A stretch of 20,408 nucleotides of DNA from Saccoglossus kowalevskii (taxonomy: Eukaryota > Hemichordata > Enteropneusta > Harrimaniidae): contig NW_003111827.1 of the NCBI RefSeq assembly GCF_000003605.2, positions 1-20,408 on the forward strand, read 5' to 3'. Both the position numbers and the translations under genes were made by a program. The notes under the pieces are model-generated. The model saw only the letters and a program-made list of their open reading frames with translations, was not told the DNA's origin and made no database searches. Shown piece by piece: positions 11,290 through 19,964 of this stretch. Positions within the stretch are counted from its first letter, which is position 1. Every line of letters starts with the position of its first letter.

Positions 11290-12066
11290 CTGACATTGAG
11301 TAACCAAATCACTGAGTGAATGGGACCTGACATTGAGTAACCACATCACTGAGGGAATTGGACCTGACATTGAGTAACCAAATCACCGAGTGGATGGGAT
11401 CTGACATTGAGTAACCACATCACTGAGTGAATTGGACCTGACATTGAGTAACCAAATCACTGAGTGAATGGGACCTGACATTGAGTAACCAAATCACTGA
11501 GTGAATGGGACCTGACATTGAGTAACCAAATTACTGAGTGAATGGGACCTGATATTGAGTAACCACATCACTGAGTGAATGGGACCTGACATTGAGTAAC
11601 CAAATCACTGAGTGGATGGGATCTGACATTGAGTAACCACATCACTGAGTGAATGGGACCTGACATTGAGTAACCAAATCACTGAGTGAATGGGACCTGA
11701 TATTGAGTAACCACATCACTGAGTGAATGGGACCTGACATTGAGTAACCAAATCACTGAGTGAATGGGACCTGATATTGAGTAACCACATTACTGAGTGA
11801 ATGGGACCTGATATTGAGTAACCACATCACTGAGTGAATGGGACCTGACATTGAGTAACCACATCACTGAGTGAATGGGACCTGACATTGAGTAACCACA
11901 TCACTGAGTGAATGGGACCTGACATTGAATAACCACATCACTGAGTGAATGGGACCTGACATTGAGTAATCAAATCACTGAGTGAATGGGACCTGATATT
12001 GAGTAACCACATCACTGAGTGAATGGGACCTGACATTGAGTAACCAAATCACTGAGTGAATGGGAC
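11290..12066. repeat. Module D' with two three-unit insertions
   Basis: This corresponds to 8256-8810 but is six units longer. Units 11327-11437 (GAGGGAATTGG, CACCGAGTGGATG, GAATTGG) come from an A or B module and interrupt the CCAAATC run. Units 11956-12066 (GTAATCAAATC, CTGATATT, CCAAATC) are inserted before the B start. The offset to the earlier copy therefore steps from 3034 to 3145 to 3256 bp. Confidence 0.82.
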
Positions 12067-12547
12067 CTGACATTGAGTAACCACATCACTGAGCGAATGG
12101 AACCTGACATTGAGTAAACACATCACTGAGTGAATTGGACCTGACATTAAGTATCAACATCTCAAAGTGGATGGGATCTGACATTGAGCAACCACATCAC
12201 TGAGTGAATGAGACCTGACATTGAGTCACCACATCACTGAGTGGATGGGACATTACATTGAGTAACCACATCACTGAGTGAAAGGAACCTGACATTGAGT
12301 AACCACATCACTGAGTGAATGGGACCTGACATTGAGTAACCACACCACTGAGTGAATGGGACCTGACATTGAGTAACCACATCACTGAGGGAATTGGACC
12401 TGACATTGAGTAACCAAATCACCGAGTGGATGGGATCTGACATTGAGTAACCACATCACTGAGTGAATTGGACCTGACATTGAGTAACCAAATCACTGAG
12501 TGAATGGGACCTGACATTGAGTAACCAAATCACCGAGTGAATGGGAC
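12067..12547. repeat. Module B, 13 units, subtype B1
   Basis: GAGCGAATGGAAC (12067), GTAAACAC (12104), S with CTCAAAG (12141), GAGCAACC (12178), GAGTCACC (12215), GACATTACATT with GTGAAAGG (12252), plain, CACACCACTG (12326), GAGGGAATTGG (12363), CACCGAGTGGATG (12400), GAATTGG, CCAAATC and CCAAATCACCG (12511). It matches the copy at 3812 unit for unit. Confidence 0.87.
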
Positions 12548-12843
12548 CTGACATTGAGTAACCACATCACTGAGTGAATGGGACCTGACATTGAGTAACC
12601 ACATCACTGAGTGAAAGGAACCTGACATTGAGTAACCACAACACTGAGTGAATGGGACCTGACATTGAGTAACCACACCACTGAGTGAATGGGACCTGAC
12701 ATTGAGTAACCACATCACTGAGGGAATTGGACCTGACATTGAGTAACCAAATCACCGAATGGATGGGATCTGACATTGAGTAACCACATCACTGAGTGAA
12801 TTGGACCTGACATTGAGTAACCAAATCACTGAGTGAATGGGAC
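12548..12843. repeat. B-like module (B') without the S core
   Basis: Eight units repeat the order of 6554-6849: GTGAAAGGAAC (12585), CACAACACTG (12622), CACACCACTG (12659), GAGGGAATTGG (12696), CACCGAATGGATG (12733), GAATTGG, CCAAATC. Here it lies directly behind a full B, so the second half of B is effectively doubled. CACCGAATGG is an A-type spelling and the next unit belongs to A, marking a crossover near 12733. Confidence 0.82.
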
Positions 12844-13139
12844 ATGACATTGAGTAACCAAATCACTGAGTGACTGGGACCTGACATTGAGTAACCACAT
12901 CACTGAGTGAATGGGACCTGACATTGAGTAACCAAATCACTGAGTGAATGGGACCTGACATTGAGTAACCAAATCACTGAGTGAATGGGACCTGACATTG
13001 AGTAACCAAATCACTGAGTGAATGGGACCTGACATTGAGTAACCAAATCACTGAGTGAATGGGACCTGACATTGAGTAACCAAATTACTGAGTGAATGGG
13101 ACCTGATATTGAGTAACCACATCACTGAGTGAATGGGAC
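12844..13139. repeat. Tail of module A followed by start of D
   Basis: Eight units: ATGACATT with GTGACTGGG (12844), plain, four CCAAATC, CCAAATTACTG (13066), CTGATATT (13103). This is the standard end of A and beginning of D, joined to a B' module instead of to the front of A. Confidence 0.8.
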
Positions 13140-13472
13140 CTGACATTGAGTAACCACATCAATGGGTGAATGGGACCTGACATTGAGTAACCACATCACT
13201 GAGTGAATGGGACCTGACATTGAGTAACCACATCACTGAGTGAATGGGACCTGACATTGAGTAACCACATCACTGAGTGAATGGGACCTGACATTGAGTA
13301 ACCACATCACTGAGTGAATGGGACGTGAAATTCAGTAACCACATCACTGAGTGAATGGGACCTGACATTGAGTAACCACATCACTGAGCAAATGGAATCT
13401 GAAATTGAGTAACCACATCACTGAAAGAATGGGACCTGACATTGAGTAACCACATCACAGAGTGAATGGGAC
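13140..13472. repeat. Divergent patch with private variants
   Basis: Nine 37-bp units, four of them plain, the rest carrying changes not found elsewhere: CATCAATGGGTG (unit 13140), GTGAAATTCAG (unit 13325), GAGCAAATGGAAT (unit 13362), CTGAAATTGAG with CTGAAAGAATG (unit 13399) and CATCACAGAGTG (unit 13436). It interrupts D and is followed by an A module missing its first four units. No second copy of this patch is in the window. Confidence 0.8.
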
Positions 13473-13953
13473 CTGACATTGAGTAACCACATCACTGAGT
13501 GAATAGGACCTGACATTGAGTAACCACATCACTGAGTGAATGGGACCTGACATTGAATAACCACATCACTGAGTGAATGGGACCTGACATTGAGTAACCA
13601 CATCACTGAGCGAATGGAACCTGACATTGAATAACCACATCACTGAGTGAATTGGACCTGACATTAAGTATCAACATCTCAGAGTGGATGGGATCTGACA
13701 TTGAATAACCACATCACTGAGGGAATTGGACCTGACATTGAGTAACCAAATCACAAAGTGGATGGGATCTGACATTGAGTAACCACATCACTGAGTGAAT
13801 TGGACCTGACATTGAGTAACCAAATCACTGAGTGAATGGGACATGACATTGAGTAACCAAATCACTGAGTGACTGGGACCTGACATTGAGTAACCACATC
13901 ACTGAGTGAATGGGACCTGACATTGAGTAACCAAATCACTGAGTGAATGGGAC
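13473..13953. repeat. Module A, 5'-truncated (13 units)
   Basis: The copy starts at the GAATAGGAC unit, the fifth of module A, and lacks the AAGACATT unit and those before it. S is at 13658. The unit at 13732 reads CACAAAGTGG where other A copies have CACCG. It continues normally into D'. Confidence 0.82.
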
Positions 13954-14508
13954 CTGACATTGAGTAACCAAATCACCGAGTGAATGGGACCTGACATTGA
14001 GTAACCAAATCACTGAGTGAATGGGACCTGACATTGAGTAACCAAATCACTGAGTGAATGGGACCTGACATTGAGTAACCAAATTACTGAGTGAATGGGA
14101 CCTGATATTGAGTAACCACATCACTGAGTGAATGGGACCTGACATTGAGTAACCAAATCACTGAGTGGATGGTATCTGACATTGAGTAACCACATCACTG
14201 AGTGAATGGGACCTGACATTGAGTAACCAAATCACTGAGTGAATGGGACCTGACATTGAGTAACCAAATCACTGAGTGAATGGGACCTGATATTGAGTAA
14301 CCAAATCACTGAGTGAATGGGACCTGATATTGAGTAACCACATTACTGAGTGAATGGGACCTGATATTGAGTAACCACATCACTGAGTGAATGGGACCTG
14401 ACATTGAGTAACCACATCACTGAGTGAATGGGACCTGACATTGAGTAACCACATCACTGAGTGAATGGGACCTGACATTGAATAACCACATCACTGAGTG
14501 AATGGGAC
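13954..14508. repeat. Module D' block
   Basis: There are 15 units, the same number and nearly the same order as 8256-8810. CCAAATTACTG is at 14065, GTGGATGGTAT at 14139, CTGATATT/CATTACTG at 14324 and TTGAATAACC at 14472. The distance from the S of the preceding A to the S of the following B is 925 bp both here and at 7960-8885. Confidence 0.82.
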
Positions 14509-15178
14509 CTGACATTGAGTAACCACATCACTGAGCGAATGGAACCTGACATTGAGTAACCACATCACTGAGTGAATTGGACCTGACATTAAGTATCAAC
14601 ATCTCAGAGTGGATGGGATCTGACATTGAGCAACCACATCACTGAGTGAATGAGACCTGACATTGAGTCACCACATCACTGAGTGGATGGGACATTACAT
14701 TGAGTAACCACATCACTGAGTGAAAGGAACCTGACATTGAGTAACCACATCACTGAGTAAATGGGACCTGACATTGAGTAACCACACCACTGAGTGAATG
14801 GGACCTGACATTGAGTAACCACATCACTGAGGGAATTGGACCTGACATTGAGTAACCAAATCACCGAGTGGATGGGATCTGACATTGAGTAACCACATCA
14901 CTGAGTGAATTGGACCTGACATTGAGTAACCAAATCACTGAGTGAATGGGACCTGACATTGAGTAACCAAATCACCAAGTGAATGGGACCTGACATTGAG
15001 TAACCACATCACTGAGTGAATGGGATCTGACCTTGAGTAACCACATCACTGAATGAATGAATGGGACCTGACATTGAGTAACCACATCACTGAATGAATG
15101 GGACCTGACATTGAGTAACCACATCACTGAGTGAATGGGACCTGATATTGAGTAACCACATTACTGAGTGAATGGGAC
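14509..15178. repeat. Module B, 18 units
   Basis: S is at 14583, GAGCAACC at 14620, GAGTCACC at 14657, GACATTACATT at 14694, CACACCACTG at 14768 and GAGGGAATTGG at 14805. It is one unit longer than the 17-unit copies at 8811, apparently by duplication of the plain unit near 15068-15141, and it contains the 41-bp unit, so it spans 670 bp before the next B starts. Confidence 0.85.
15027..15067. repeat. 41-bp unit (4-bp slippage)
   Basis: The CTGACCTT unit usually carries CTGAATGAATG; here GAAT occurs three times in a row (15051-15062), one extra GAAT/ATGA. This looks like replication slippage on a short tetranucleotide run created by the G27A change. It shifts the grid by 4 for everything downstream. 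Confidence 0.93.
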
Positions 15179-15511
15179 CTGACATTGAGTAACCACATCA
15201 CTGAGCGAATAGAACCTGACATTGAGTAACCACATCACTGAGTGAATTGGACCTGACATTAAGTATCAACATCTCAGAGTGGATGGGATCTGACATTGAG
15301 CAACCACATCACTGAGTGAATGAGACCTGACATTGAGTCACCACATCACTGAGTGGATGGGACATTACATTGAGTAACCACATCACTGAGTGAAAGGAAC
15401 CTGACATTGAGTAACCACATCACTGAGTGAATGGGACCTGACATTGAGTAACCACATCACTGAGTGAATGGGACCTGATATTGAGTAACCACATCACTGA
15501 GTGAATGGGAC
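15179..15511. repeat. Module B, partial second copy
   Basis: Nine units: GAGCGAATAGAAC (15179), GAATTGG, S (15253), GAGCAACC (15290), GAGTCACC (15327), GACATTACATT with GTGAAAGG (15364), two plain units, CTGATATT (15475). From about 15401 the B order is lost and the copy runs straight into the CTGATATT unit that normally ends C, skipping the second half of B and nearly all of C. Confidence 0.82.
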
Positions 15512-16140
15512 CTGACATTGAGTAACCACATCACTGAATGAATGGGATCTGACATTGAGTAACCACATCACTGAGAGGATGGGATCGGACATTGAGTAAC
15601 CAAATCACTGAGTGAATGGGACAAGACATTGAGTGACCACATGACTGAGTGAATGGGACCTGACATTGAGTAACCACATCACTGAGTGAATAGGACCTGA
15701 CATTGAGTAACCACATCACTGAGTGAATGGGACCTGACATTGAATAACCACATCACTGAGTGAATGGGACCTGACATTGAGTAACCACATCACTGAGCGA
15801 ATGGAACCTGACATTGAATAACCACATCACTGAGTGAATTGGACCTGACATTAAGTATCAACATCTCAGAGTGGATGGGATCTGACATTGAATAACCACA
15901 TCACTGAGGGAATTGGACCTGACATTGAGTAACCAAATCACCGAATGGATGGGATCTGACATTGAGTAACCACATCACTGAGTGAATTGGACCTGACATT
16001 GAGTAACCAAATCACTGAGTGAATGGGACATGACATTGAGTAACCAAATCACTGAGTGACTGGGACCTGACATTGAGTAACCACATCACTGAGTGAATGG
16101 GACCTGACATTGAGTAACCAAATCACTGAGTGAATGGGAC
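15512..16140. repeat. Module A, one 17-unit copy
   Basis: Complete A order with GAGAGGATGGGAT in the second unit, AAGACATT at 15623, S at 15845, CACCGAATGG at 15919-15956 and GTGACTGGG in the unit at 16030. It flows into D. Confidence 0.88.
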
Positions 16141-16510
16141 CTGACATTGAGTAACCAAATCACTGAGTGAATGGGACCTGACATTGAGTAACCAAATCAC
16201 TGAGTGAATGGGACCTGACATTGAGTAACCAAATCACTGAGTGAATGGGACCTGACATTGAGTAACCAAATTACTGAGTGAATGGGACCTGATATTGAGT
16301 AACCACATCACTGAGTGAATGGGACCTGACATTGAGTAACCAAATCACTGAGTGGATGGGATCTGACATTGAGTAACCACATCACTGAGTGAATGGGACC
16401 TGACATTGAGTAACCAAATCACTGAGTGAATGGGACCTGATATTGAGTAACCACATCACTGAGTGAATGGGACCTGACATTGAGTAACCAAATCACTGAG
16501 TGAATGGGAC
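16141..16510. repeat. Module D, short form (10 units)
   Basis: Three CCAAATC units, CCAAATTACTG (16252), CTGATATT (16289), CCAAATC with GTGGATGGGAT (16326), plain, CCAAATC, CTGATATT, CCAAATC. It ends directly at a B start, making the A-to-B spacing (740 bp between S units) the shortest in the window. Confidence 0.82.
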
Positions 16511-16991
16511 CTGACATTGAGTAACCACATCACTGAGCGAATGGAACCTGACATTGAGTAAACACATCACTGAGTGAATTGGACCTGACATTAAGTATCA
16601 ACATCTCAAAGTGGATGGGATCTGACATTGAGCAACCACATCACTGAGTGAATGAGACCTGACATTGAGTCACCACATCACTGAGTGGATGGGACATTAC
16701 ATTGAGTAACCACATCACTGAGTGAAAGGAACCTGACATTGAGTAACCACATCACTGAGTGAATGGGACCTGACATTGAGTAACCACACCACTGAGTGAA
16801 TGGGACCTGACATTGAGTAACCACATCACTGAGGGAATTGGACCTGACATTGAGTAACCAAATCACCGAGTGGATGGGATCTGACATTGAGTAACCACAT
16901 CACTGAGTGAATTGGACCTGACATTGAGTAACCAAATCACTGAGTGAATGGGACCTGACATTGAGTAACCAAATCACCGAGTGAATGGGAC
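16511..16991. repeat. Module B, 13 units, subtype B1
   Basis: GAGCGAATGGAAC (16511), GTAAACAC (16548), S with CTCAAAG (16585), GAGCAACC (16622), GAGTCACC (16659), GACATTACATT (16696), CACACCACTG (16770), GAGGGAATTGG (16807), through CCAAATCACCG (16955). It is the same arrangement as 3812-4292. Confidence 0.87.
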
Positions 16992-17546
16992 CTGACATTG
17001 AGTAACCACATCACTGAGTGAATGGGATCTGACCTTGAGTAACCACATCACTGAGTGAATGGGACCTGACATTGAGTAACCACATCACTGAGTGAATGGG
17101 ACCTAATTTTGAGTAACCACATTACTGAGTGAATGGGACCTGATATTGAGTAACCACATTACTGAGTGAATGGGACCTGACATTGAGTAACCACATCACT
17201 GAGTGAATGGGATCTGACATTGAGTAACCACATCACTGAGTGAATGGGATCTGACCTTGAGTAACCACATCACTGACTGAATGGGACCTGACATTGAGTA
17301 ACCACATCACTGAGTAGATGGGATCTGACATTGAGTAACCACATCACTGAGTGAATGGGACCTGACATTGAGTAACCAAATCACCGAGTGAATGGGACCT
17401 GACATTGAGTAACCACATCACTGAGTGAATGGGATCTGACCTTGAGTAACCACATCACTGAATGAATGGGACCTGACATTGAGTAACCACATCACTGAGT
17501 GAATGGGACCTGACATTGAGTAACCAAATCACTGAGTGAATGGGAC
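16992..17546. repeat. Module C block
   Basis: There are 15 units, with CTAATTTT at 17103, CTGACCTT plus CTGACTGAATG at 17251, GAGTAGATGG at 17288, CCAAATCACCG at 17362 and CTGACCTT with CTGAATGAATG at 17436. It matches 4293-4847 closely, apart from the doubled CTAATTTT there. After the plain unit at 17473 the order jumps to a CCAAATC unit and a B start in place of another C copy. Confidence 0.83.
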
Positions 17547-17694
17547 CTGACATTGAGTAACCACATCACTGAGCGAATGGAACCTGACATTGAGTAAACA
17601 CATCACTGAGTGAATTGGACCTGACATTAAGTATCAACATCTCAAAGTGGATGGGATCTGACATTGAGCAACCACATCACTGAGTGAATGAGAC
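17547..17694. repeat. Module B, broken after four units
   Basis: GAGCGAATGGAAC (17547), GTAAACAC (17584), S with CTCAAAG (17621), GAGCAACC with GAATGAGAC (17658). The expected GAGTCACC unit begins at 17695 but is cut after eight or nine bases. Confidence 0.88.
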
Positions 17695-17707
17695 CTGACA
17701 TTGGGAT
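17695..17707. repeat. 13-bp remnant unit at a B/C recombination joint
   Basis: The unit reads CTGACATTGGGAT. Its first part is the start of a B unit and its last part is the end of a C unit that normally precedes CTGACCTT. Twenty-four bases are missing. The two parents share only about two bases (TG) at the joint, and this is the only place where the crossover is out of register with the 37-bp grid. Confidence 0.93.
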
Positions 17708-17855
17708 CTGACCTTGAGTAACCACATCACTGACTGAATGGGACCTGACATTGAGTAACCACATCACTGAGTAGATGGGATCTGACATTGAGTAACCACA
17801 TCACTGAGTGAATGGGACCTGATATTGAGTAACCACATCACTGAGTGAATGGGAC
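17708..17855. repeat. C-to-A lead-in (four units)
   Basis: CTGACCTT with CTGACTGAATG (17708), GAGTAGATGG (17745), plain (17782), CTGATATT (17819). This is the series that precedes most A modules in the window. Confidence 0.85.
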
Positions 17856-17966
17856 CTGACATTGAGTAACCACATCACTGAATGAATGGGATCTGACATT
17901 GAGTAACCACATCACTGAGTGGATGGGATCGGACATTGAGTAACCAAATCACTGAGTGAATTGGAC
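17856..17966. repeat. Truncated module A (first three units)
   Basis: CTGAATGAATG (17856), GTGGATGGGAT (17893), CGGACATT with CCAAATC (17930). The third unit ends GAATTGG where A has GAATGGG, which is the spelling of the later A/B unit before a CCAAATC unit, so the joint lies inside the unit at 17930. Confidence 0.8.
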
Positions 17967-18447
17967 CTGACATTGAGTAACCAAATCACTGAGTGAATGG
18001 GACCTGACATTGAGTAACCAAATCACCGAGTGAATGGGACCTGACATTGAGTAACCACATCACTGAGTGAATGGGATCTGACCTTGAGTAACCACATCAC
18101 TGAATGAATGGGACCTGACATTGAGTAACCACATCACTGAGTGAATGGGACCTAATTTTGAGTAACCACATTACTGAGTGAATGGGACCTGATATTGAGT
18201 AACCACATTACTGAGTGAATGGGACCTGACATTGAGTAACCACATCACTGAGTGAATGGGATCTGACATTGAGTAACCACATCACTGAGTGAATGGGATC
18301 TGACCTTGAGTAACCACATCACTGAGTGAATGGGATCTGACCTTGAGTAACCACATCACTGAATGAATGGGACCTGACATTGAGTAACCACATCACTGAG
18401 TGAATGGGACCTGATATTGAGTAACCACATTACTGAGTGAATGGGAC
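17967..18447. repeat. Module C block with the B-type tail
   Basis: Thirteen units: CCAAATC, CCAAATCACCG (18004), unit ending GGGAT, CTGACCTT with CTGAATGAATG (18078), plain, CTAATTTT (18152), CTGATATT/CATTACTG, two units ending GGGAT, two CTGACCTT units (18300, 18337), plain, CTGATATT/CATTACTG (18411). CTGACCTT units stand side by side here, as at 1037/1074. Confidence 0.8.
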
Positions 18448-18669
18448 CTGACATTGAGTAACCACATCACTGAGCGAATAGAACCTGACATTGAGTAACC
18501 ACATCACTGAGTGAATTGGATCTGACATTAAGTATCAACATCTCAGAGTGGATGGGATCTGACCTTGAGCAACCACATCACTGAGTGAATGAGACCTGAC
18601 ATTGAGTCACCACATCACTGAGTAGATGGGACATTACATTGAGTAACCACATCACTGAGTGAATGGGAC
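18448..18669. repeat. Module B, partial (six units)
   Basis: GAGCGAATAGAAC (18448), GAATTGGAT (18485), S (18522), CTGACCTTGAGCAACC (18559), GAGTCACC with GTAGATGG (18596), GACATTACATT (18633). It shares GAGCGAATAGAAC with the partial B at 15179. The units at 18559 and 18596 carry C-type changes (CTGACCTT, GTAGATGG) on B-type units, which suggests gene conversion between modules. Confidence 0.82.
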
Positions 18670-19113
18670 CTGACATTGAGTAACCAAATCACCGAGTGAA
18701 TGGGACCTGACATTGAGTAACCACATCACCGAGTGAATGGGACCTGACATTGAGTAACCACATCACTGAATGAATGGGACCTGACATTGAGTAACCACAT
18801 CACTGAGTGAATGGGATCTGACATTGAGTAACCACATTACTGAGTGAATGGGACCTGATATTGAGTAACCACATCACTGAGTGAATGGGATCTGACATTG
18901 AGTAACCACATCACTGAGTGAATGGGATCTGACATTGAGTAACCACATCACTGAGTGAATGGGATCTGACCTTGAGTAACCACATCACTGACTGAATGGA
19001 ACCTGACATTGAGTAACCACATCACTGAGTAGATGGGATCTGACATTGAGTAACCACATCACTGAGTGAATGGGACCTGATATTGAGTAACCACATCACT
19101 GAGTGAATGGGAC
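18670..19113. repeat. Module C block, irregular, ending in the A lead-in
   Basis: Twelve units: CCAAATCACCG, CACATCACCG, CTGAATGAATG (18744), unit ending GGGAT, CATTACTG (18818), CTGATATT (18855), two units ending GGGAT, CTGACCTT with CTGACTGAATG (18966), GAGTAGATGG, plain, CTGATATT (19077). No CTAATTTT unit is present; the unit at 18818 has CATTACTG but CTGACATT. Confidence 0.8.
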
Positions 19114-19705
19114 CTGACATTGAGTAACCACATCACTGAATGAATGGGATCTGACATTGAGTAACCACATCACTGAGTGGATGGGATCGGACATTGAGTA
19201 ACCAAATCACTGAGTGAATGGGACAAGACATTGAGTGACCACATGACTGAGTGAATGGGACCTGACATTGAGTAACCACATCACTGAGTGAATAGGACCT
19301 GACATTGAGTAACCACATCACTGAGTGAATGGGACCTGACATTGAATAACCACATCACTGAGTGAATGGGACCTGACATTGAGTAACCACATCACTGAGC
19401 GAATGGAACCTGACATTGAATAACCACATCACTGAGTGAATTGGACCTGACATTAAGTATCAACATCTCAGAGTGGATGGGATCTGACATTGAATAACCA
19501 CATCACTGAGGGAATTGGACCTGACATTGAGTAACCAAATCACCGAGTGGGTGGGATCTGACATTGAGTAACCACATCACTGAGTGAATTGGACCTGACA
19601 TTGAGTAACCAAATCACTGAGTGAATGGGACATGACATTGAGTAACCAAATCACTGAGTGACTGGGACCTGACATTGAGTAACCACATCACTGAGTGAAT
19701 GGGAC
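19114..19705. repeat. Module A, 16 units
   Basis: AAGACATT at 19225, S at 19447, GAGGGAATTGG at 19484, CACCGAGTGGGTG at 19521, and GTGACTGGG in the unit at 19632. GAGTGGGTGGGAT is shared with the second A copy (2665) and the last A copy. The usual seventeenth unit (CCAAATC) is replaced by the start of module X. Confidence 0.87.
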
Positions 19706-19964
19706 CTGACATTGAGTAACCACAACACTAAGTGAATGGGACCTGACATTGAGTAACCACATCACTGAGTGAATGGGACCTGACAATGAGTAACCACATC
19801 ACTGAGTGAATGGAACCTGACATTGAGTAACCACATCACTGAGTGAATGGGACAAGACATTGAGTGACCACATGACTGAGTGAATGGGACCTGACATTGA
19901 GTAACCACATCACTGAGTAGATGGGACCTGATATTGAGTAACCACATCACTGAGTGAATGGGAC
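19706..19964. repeat. Rare module X and a short return to A
   Basis: Units 19706-19890 repeat 5329-5513 in order: CACAACACTAAG, plain, CTGACAATGAG with GGAAC, plain, AAGACATT/CATGACTG. Two more units follow, GAGTAGATGG (19891) and CTGATATT (19928), which resemble the C lead-in before A. Confidence 0.8.

Noticed and set aside
17695-17707. Mobile-element footprint or target-site duplication
   Set aside because: The odd unit is fully explained by joining the start of one satellite unit to the end of another; no foreign sequence or flanking direct repeat is added.
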